This document shows, piece by piece, positions 57,847-64,000 of a DNA stretch of 64,000 bases. Source of the stretch: Trifolium pratense (Eukaryota; Streptophyta; Magnoliopsida; Fabales; Fabaceae). Each line of letters starts with the position of its first letter. The first letter of the stretch is position 1. The notes under the pieces were generated by a model. It made no database searches and was not told the origin of the DNA. It saw only the letters and a program-made list of their open reading frames with translations. Made by a program: the position numbers and the translations under genes. The DNA lies in contig NC_060061.1 in assembly GCF_020283565.1 (NCBI RefSeq), forward strand, positions 47,281,362 through 47,345,361, given 5' to 3'.

Positions 57847-59047
57847 GTTTTGTCTTTCAACTAACTTTTATTTTACACTATATACGTTTACATTTGGATA
57901 TATATACTATGACATGAGCAATCTCTATCCTAATTAATTGATGAAAGTCTTGAGTTAGAATATTAGAAATATTAATTAAGTGGTAATATTTGAGGTCACG
58001 AATTTGATACATGTTTATTAAGAAAATTAAGTTAGAATGAAAAAATTTATTTGGTGAGTCTTATAGGGTTCTCCGAAGAAGAAGAGCTAGGAACCATTAA
58101 ACAACAATAAAAATTTACCTATAACATGTTAGTTAAAAATGTTAGAAATTAATATAGTATTAAAAAAATTGAAAATCAAAGTGCAGATATGTGGAGATAC
58201 TTTTTTTTATAAGCAAAACGGAGATATGTGGAAATACTTTGATTTATATATAGTTTTTTTTTTTTGTGAAACTTATATATAGCTATTTATTTTGAGGATT
58301 AATATAATTTTTTCATAAATTAATAATCATTTTAAAAATGCTTATTAATTTTTAATGTAATACTGTAATTCATTATAAAACGTGTGTGAAGTGGGTTTTT
58401 TTTTTCAATGCATTATAAATACAGAGTAATTTTTTTTTTAAGAAGTTAAATTAGCCTACCCAAATTGACACCAGACTATGTTGCATGAATATCCATTTTA
58501 GACAGAGTACCGATATCGGGTACGTACGCGTACGGTACTCCCCGGTACGCACCAACGTTGTGCCTAGTTTTTTTTTTTTTTTTTTTTTGCAATGAGTACG
58601 CGCGTGGTACGCACATGGTACACCAATCCAAAAAAATATGGTTTTTTTTCTCCTTTTTCTTTTATTAGTTTTTTTTTAATTTATAGGAAGATTTAGGTTT
58701 TTTATGTTTAATTATTTGTTTTAACAATATAATTCTATTATTTAATATATATAATTATATTAAAAAAAGTTAATTATAGGGATGTACCCATACCTTAGTT
58801 TTCCTAAAAATGACCTACTCCGTACCGGTATCCGTATTGAGTACCGATACCGTACGCGCACCAGCACCAGAGTGAATCAAACCTATAGACCTTAAGGATG
58901 AGTACACTCTCAGGTCCTAAGCCAATACCACCAGATCAACTCAAGTGGGTTAATATTTATTAAATAATGAACATGATAATTAAAATAATGTATGGAGGTA
59001 GTATACTCTATATTATTTTTGAAAGATAAAAAAGAATTTTATTGTAT
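57847..59047. other. intergenic stretch with a GTACG-rich repeat
   Basis: At 58506-58865 the two ends share gagtaccgata and gtacgcg words in both orientations, which may be a worn inverted-repeat element. The rest is AT-rich with no gene. Confidence 0.4.
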
Positions 59048-59170
59048 CCGTGACTTAAGCTTAGTTGGCAAAAAATCATATAAACTATGCAAAAGTCATG
59101 GTTCGAATTTTAGACATTCCACTAATTCATCTCTAAGGTGAATTTTCTAGCCTCCTAGTCCTAACTATAA
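59048..59170 (+). mobile_element. tRNA-derived SINE
   Basis: A-box-like taagcttagttggca and B-box-like tggttcgaatttt, then attccactaattcatctc..ttttctagcc and an A run, closely resembling the SINE at 15052. Target duplication not resolved. Confidence 0.6.
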
Positions 59171-59180
59171 AAAAAAACGA

Positions 59181-59481
59181 CTTAATTAGTAAAATAGTCC
59201 CTTAAAGATATTTTTGGTTTCACATTGATCCCTTAAAGAAAAAAAGGTCCGAATAGGTCCCTTAAAGAAAAAAAGGTTCGACTAGGTCCCTTAAAGACAT
59301 TTCCGTTAATCAGTTTGGTCCTTTCCATCCATTTTTTCGAGGACCAAACTGATTAACGGAAATGTCTTTAAGGGACCTATTCAGACCTTTTTTTCTTTAA
59401 GGGACTTATTCGATCCTTTTTTTCTTTAAGGGTCCAATGTAAAACAAAAAATGTCTTTAAGGGACCATCTTACTAATTAAA
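59181..59481. mobile_element. full-length hairpin MITE related to the 34.5 kb MULE
   Basis: The whole 300 bp is one inverted repeat centred near 59333. Each arm repeats cccttaaagaaaaaaaggt units, and the ends cttaattagtaaaatagtcc and gggaccatcttactaatt match the ends of 34480-35570. Flanking duplication is not clear. Confidence 0.8.
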
Positions 59482-59989
59482 GCAAAACAAATCTTATTAT
59501 CAATACTGCTGGTATGTTGCGGTGGATAATAAACGAGGCAACACAATAAGATACGACCGGTGCACGTGAAAGTGGGGTACACAAATGGGTATCTGTTTAA
59601 ATCTGAGAACATGACATGAGTATAATTGGGACATTCGTGTCGAATTTTAATTAGATTTTGAAATAAAAGATGATCCCAAATAAATTTGTTAACTCCTTTT
59701 CTTTTCTTTTACGGTACAATTTTGTGATTATGAATTTGTATAACCATAGTTAATTAGTTTAGTTGTGATTGGTTTTGAACTTGGTAGAAAGGATCACAGT
59801 TCGATCTTTCGTAACTGTCCCCTAAATCAGATTAAACAGGTGACGAAAGCAAAAAAAATAAAAAATTTGTATAACCTCCTTCAACTTAAAATTAAATTAA
59901 TGTATTTTACCTGCTCGAGCTACATTTATATATATGATTAGTTTTTGACACTATTATAGAGCATTCAAAGAAAGTGGTTAAATTCATTG
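59482..59989. other. AT-rich intergenic stretch
   Basis: No gene or bounded element seen. Confidence 0.4.
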
Positions 59990-60380
59990 ATTTCATTAGA
60001 GAGACGAGTTAAGGATTAGAGCTTTATTTGAATATTCGTAAAACGAAGATCTTTTGATCTTTTTGTGATGAAAGCAAACTTCGTAAGTGGTTGTGCCTGT
60101 CGGACATTGGGAGGCCGTTGTCTGGGGTGAAATTGCTCAGAGGGGCCATAAGTCAAGATAGATGATTTATTGAGGAGGTGGCCATGAAAAGAACTGTCAG
60201 GGTTGTCGAGTTAATACATCTTCTTTCTTAGTTAAGAAGCTACGGAGTGAGCTTTTTTCTACTTTGGTCATACCATGTGCATCGCCAAAATTTTTTTCCC
60301 GACCTCAAGACATGTTAACCAATTTACTGTATCGCATTTGGGGAAAGATCTCTATATATAGGTTGTATTTAGATTATAAA
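59990..60380 (+). pseudogene. decayed retroelement RT-region fragment
   Basis: Across several frames the DNA encodes LSDIGRPLSGVKLLRGAIS, FIEEVAMKRTVRVVELIHLL and, shifted, HRQNFFPDLKTC, which matches the LxDxGRPLxGVKLLGGAVS..FIEGLAMKRA..LFFGLRTC segment of a plant non-LTR type retroelement polyprotein, by recall. Frameshifts and stops make it dead. Confidence 0.6.
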
Positions 60381-61610
60381 GGGGGAACTAACATGAAATT
60401 CCTAGATTTCAAACCTACGTACTACCCTAGATTTGAGATTATTACTTAACTACGACTAATTGATATAGTTTAGAATTTGAGATTACTCTTGCATGTATAT
60501 TCTAGCATTAGGTTGAAGCAGATTCTGGAATGATGGGGGAAAGGGGTTTGATTCAAATAGGGATGAGCAGAGGAAAAAAGTGTAAGCTGAAAAATTAGTT
60601 ACTTAGGTTAAATTTAGCCTTAAGTATCTTTAGTTGACATGCATGTCTTTTATTTATTTAACTTATTAAATAAACTCATGGTTTCCTTTTACAACTCGAA
60701 TTCAAATTCTCTCATTTACATCATCATTTACTAGTTAGAGTTGAGTTGTTACATCTCTTGTTAACAATGTTCTAAAAATATGTTTATCATTACAAATTAC
60801 TCTTTTCACTTAGAAAGACTTTTTGTAATGTCACTCAATCTAACGTAAATAATAGACTTGAGAAGGTTACAGAAATTTTCAATATTACAAATTATTTAGG
60901 ATCTAATTTACCGTTCATTGTGAAATTAATAGCAACAAATTTCAATTTTACTATAGAATTATTTTATTTAATGAGCACATGTAGTAATTGTAAAATTATT
61001 TGAAAAAATGAGTCAAAGTATCAAATATTTCTTCTATTATAGTACACTTGAAAGAAGAAGAAAAAATTGAGTTACCATGACATCGGTACGAAGTTTTCAC
61101 TACCGTTATTGATGACTAATCTCCGTTGGGGAACTTGCGAGGTGCATAAGGTGGGTTCGATCTCCTTTTCAAACCAATTTTTTTCGTACGCATGAAACAT
61201 GACCACATATACTTAAAGAAACCAAAACCTTTACCACTTGAACCAATTCATTGTTGGTAGTACACTTGAAATTAAATAGTGAATGAAATTAAATATTAAA
61301 TGAAATTTAATTCATAATTCTTATAGATGTTTAATTGTTTTATAGGTCAAATGTATTTGTCATAAATTTTGGACCAAATACATTTGAATTTGAATTTTTG
61401 TATAATAATAAATTTAATAATAAATAAAGTTTAATTCATAATTCTAAACAAATATTGATTTTTTTTTTTAAAGGTCAAATGTTTTTGGTCAAAATTTAAG
61501 CCTAATACATTTGAATTTTGGTATAATGATAAATATATAAATAGGGAATTAATTAATTTTTGCTTAAAAATATATGCATAAATAGTATTTTACTTTTGGC
61601 TTAAAAAAAA
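60381..61610. other. AT-rich intergenic stretch with a SINE-like patch
   Basis: At about 61115-61180 a B-box-like gggttcgatctcc follows ctccgttggggaacttgcgag, a likely SINE remnant. Elsewhere no gene. A diverged direct repeat of about 130 bp lies at 61310-61430 and 61430-61550. Confidence 0.4.
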
Positions 61611-62255
61611 ATGCATAAATACCTTTTCATAAACATACATTTTTGCTCTGCATTCTCTCTAAAAACCCTAGCGCCTCCATCTTTTCCCTTCACATCCAAA
61701 CACCTTCCTCGTCACCATGTAGCGGTCGCTGGTGGTGGTGCGAGAAATGGCGTTGGCCCTCTACACCTCCCTTGTTCAGATCTGCAACATGCAGAGTAGG
61801 AATCATTGGCTTCCTCTCGGACTTTACTCTAGTTCACATGGATTTGTCTCTATGTGGTTCAGATCTGGATTAACCGGTACCACCTCCATCACAACAATGG
61901 TTGTCGTTTTGTTATGATTACTTTTTTCCTCCTATGGTTCAAGCCTTCGTGTGCTTTCTCAACCTCCCTCGATGTTGTCGTTGTGCCCATCGGCGTTCTT
62001 AAGGTCTTTACGGTCGTGTGGTGGTGGTGCATCCAGTTTCCTGGGTAGTTGGTGGTCCTACTGGATTTTCCTGATCTCTAGGTTGTCCTCCTCTGCATAG
62101 GAGGTTGAAGTTGTGTCTAACCCGTTCGATTTTTGTTGTCTTCTTCCAATCGGGTTTGTAGCCTTTGTTGTCATGTATCCTTGTCTCTGACTTGGACTGT
62201 TGATATCGTCATTTTTTCTTGTTGTGGTTTGTATAAGGATTCGCTGGTACGTGAA
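61611..62255. other. GC-richer non-coding stretch with short frames
   Basis: Begins with aaaaccctagc, common in plant leaders, followed by overlapping short frames without domains (61611-62048). It may be the 5' part of a repeat that continues into the tandem units after 62256. No gene is called. Confidence 0.35.
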
Positions 62256-63360
62256 TCGTTCCATGTTGGCAGTCGGCCTGCACCCCCATCACCGCCTTAT
62301 TATGCTTACTCACTCTCATCTCTTCCTCTATAAGTGCAACTTCTACAGCTTATCTCCCCAGTCAATCTCTTCTCCTCAAGCAGTCTCTTTTCTTCTGCAA
62401 CAATCACAACTTTTGTAGTCAATCTCCTCTCATCGACCATTCTCTTCTCCTCCTTAATGCTCATCAACAAGAAAGTGAATCATAGATCATCCTCACCACC
62501 TCACAAAAATGTATTTGATCCTTCATACTTAGACCTAACACCCTCACAAGCTCCATCATCTGATTCACTCTCTTCCTAACTACAACAATCGTCAAGTTTG
62601 ACTCTTGTTTCTCTGGAACAACATTATTCATAGTTGTATGAAAACAATGATTGAGTTATTGTTGTTCCAGAGAAACGAGAGTCAAGTTTGGAGGTTGTTG
62701 TGCGTAAGAAGAAAGAGAATTCAGGTGATGAAGAGAGAGTTTCAAATCTAAGTGTGAAGGATAAGATACATTTTTGTGGGGAGGACAACAAGGATGATCT
62801 ATGATCGTTCCATGTTGGCAGTCACCCCTGTCACCGCCTTATTATGCTTACCCACTCTCATCTCTTCCTCAATAAATGCAACTTCTACCGCTTATCTCCT
62901 CAGTCAATCTCTTCTACTCAAGCAGTCTCTTTTCTTCCGCAACAATCACAACTTTTGTAGCCAATCTCCTCTCCTCGACCATTCTTTTCTCCTCCTCAAT
63001 GTTCATCAACAAGAAAGTTAATCATAGATCATCCTCACCACCTCACAAAAATGTATTTGATCCTTCGTACTTAGATCTAACACCCTCACAAGCTACATCA
63101 TCTGATTCACTCTCTTCCTAACTACAACAACCGTCAAGGTTTGACTTTTGTTTCTGTGGAACAACAATATTATTCTTAGTTGTATGAAAACAATGATCGA
63201 GTTATTGTTGTTGTTCCATAGAAACAAGAGTCAAGTTTGGAGGTTGTTCTAGATAAGAAGAAAGAGAATTCAGGTGATGAGAGAGAGTTTCAAATCTAAG
63301 TGTGAAGGTTAAGATACATATGTGTGGGGTGATGACGACAACAAAGATGATCTATGATCT
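62256..63360. repeat. two tandem units (about 549 and 556 bp), each a long imperfect hairpin
   Basis: Unit 1 is 62256-62804 and unit 2 is 62805 to about 63360; a third start (catgttggc at 63367) breaks off. In each unit the stretch gatcatcctcaccacctcac is the near complement of a later aggacaacaaggatgatc, and tcttgtttctctggaacaac pairs with gttgttccagagaaacgaga. The second half therefore folds back on the first. Short Ser-rich frames inside (62334-62579, 62876-63121) are copies of each other. Confidence 0.8.
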
Positions 63361-64000
63361 GCTTTGCATGTTGGCGAGCGATGTACGAATTATTCGCAAA
63401 ATTAAACCTTTACATTTTTTTCTCTTCATATTAATGGTATTCTTTGTATATTTTATATTCTTAAAGTATTTTATATATTTTCTGTATATTCTTAATAATA
63501 TTTCAAAAAAATGGTTTTTTTTATTGACATGATGTAATATAGTATAATTATATTTGGTATTCTTGCCTTTTTTTTTATCTTCGTATTTTTTTTCTTTTCC
63601 CAAAACTTCTTATTTTTATCTATTTTTTTATTTACTTTTTTTTTTCTTTCTGGAACTCAGTATGCAGTCTAAAATATTTTTTTTCTCATTCAGGAGATTA
63701 ATTCTACCGTCTATTAGTAGGAGGTCTAATTGAAGCCAAACTAAAGTCATTCGTTTAGAAGAGCTTATTAATCACTTGAGCTCAATTACTTAGTTATAGT
63801 CTTGAACTATTGTTAAATAGTCAATTTAATTCTCGAATATATTTTTTTGCTTGTCAATTTAATTTATAAAATTACTAACAAAATAAATATATTTACAATT
63901 TTGACAGGTTTAATCGGGCAAAATTATATTAATGGTCAGTTATCTTATTTATTTGTAACAGATTCGTCATTTATCTTTCTTATACTTTCCGGAATTTGTC
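63361..64000. other. AT-rich right edge of the window
   Basis: No gene or bounded element seen. Confidence 0.4.

Noticed and set aside
61611..62264. Cluster of short frames as a gene
   Set aside because: Frames overlap on both strands, lack domains and splice logic, and lead into the tandem hairpin repeat.

Overview
The window looks like nuclear DNA from a legume, most probably a Medicago-type genome. It is strongly AT-rich, its genes have plant introns (GT..AG, 80 bp to 2.8 kb), and it is packed with short non-autonomous transposons and tRNA-derived SINEs. The species call is an inference from gene content and repeat style. No CRISPR array, operon, rRNA gene or functional tRNA gene was found.

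Layout. 0.5-3.5 kb: an intronless LRR receptor-like protein with a fresh internal duplication (+). 4.1-14.3 kb: a complete twelve-exon MEI2-like RNA-binding protein gene (-), preceded on its 3' side by a decayed partial copy of its own 3' end. 14.3-20.9 kb: repeats, including a tandem duplication in which only one copy carries a MITE and a SINE, and a LINE reverse-transcriptase fragment. 21.0-25.3 kb: two tandem genes with a Di19-like C-terminus (+); only the second keeps the paired Cys/His zinc-finger exons. 25.5-29.4 kb: a 1.6 kb foldback element between two AT microsatellites, a LINE tail and a hAT MITE. 30.3-33.8 kb: a PRS4-type ribose-phosphate pyrophosphokinase (-). 34.0-39.6 kb: stacked SINEs, a MULE-type element and nested foldbacks. 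40.3-44.7 kb: a two-exon glycerol-3-phosphate acyltransferase of the GPAT1-3 type (+). 45.4-48.1 kb: a SINE split by a MULE-like MITE, and a hAT element. 48.4-50.3 kb: the LRR-only remnant of a CNL disease-resistance gene (+). 50.6-51.7 kb: two Tourist MITEs. 54.0-55.1 kb: an mTERF gene (-). 56.8-57.8 kb: a basic-secretory-protein-family gene whose protease motif is degenerate (-). 58-64 kb: repeats, a decayed LINE and two tandem foldback units.

The genes do not form a pathway. They are unrelated single genes plus two local duplications and two immune-receptor-like loci. Exon boundaries were worked out by hand; for every multi-exon gene reported the splice phases close into one open frame. 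The most notable features are transposon architectures with readable target-site duplications: nested insertions, an empty site kept in a tandem copy, and a foldback element holding a higher-order palindromic satellite. Others are the finger-less Di19-like paralog, a duplicated 3' splice site in the PRS gene, and loss of the metal-binding motif in the secretory-protease relative.
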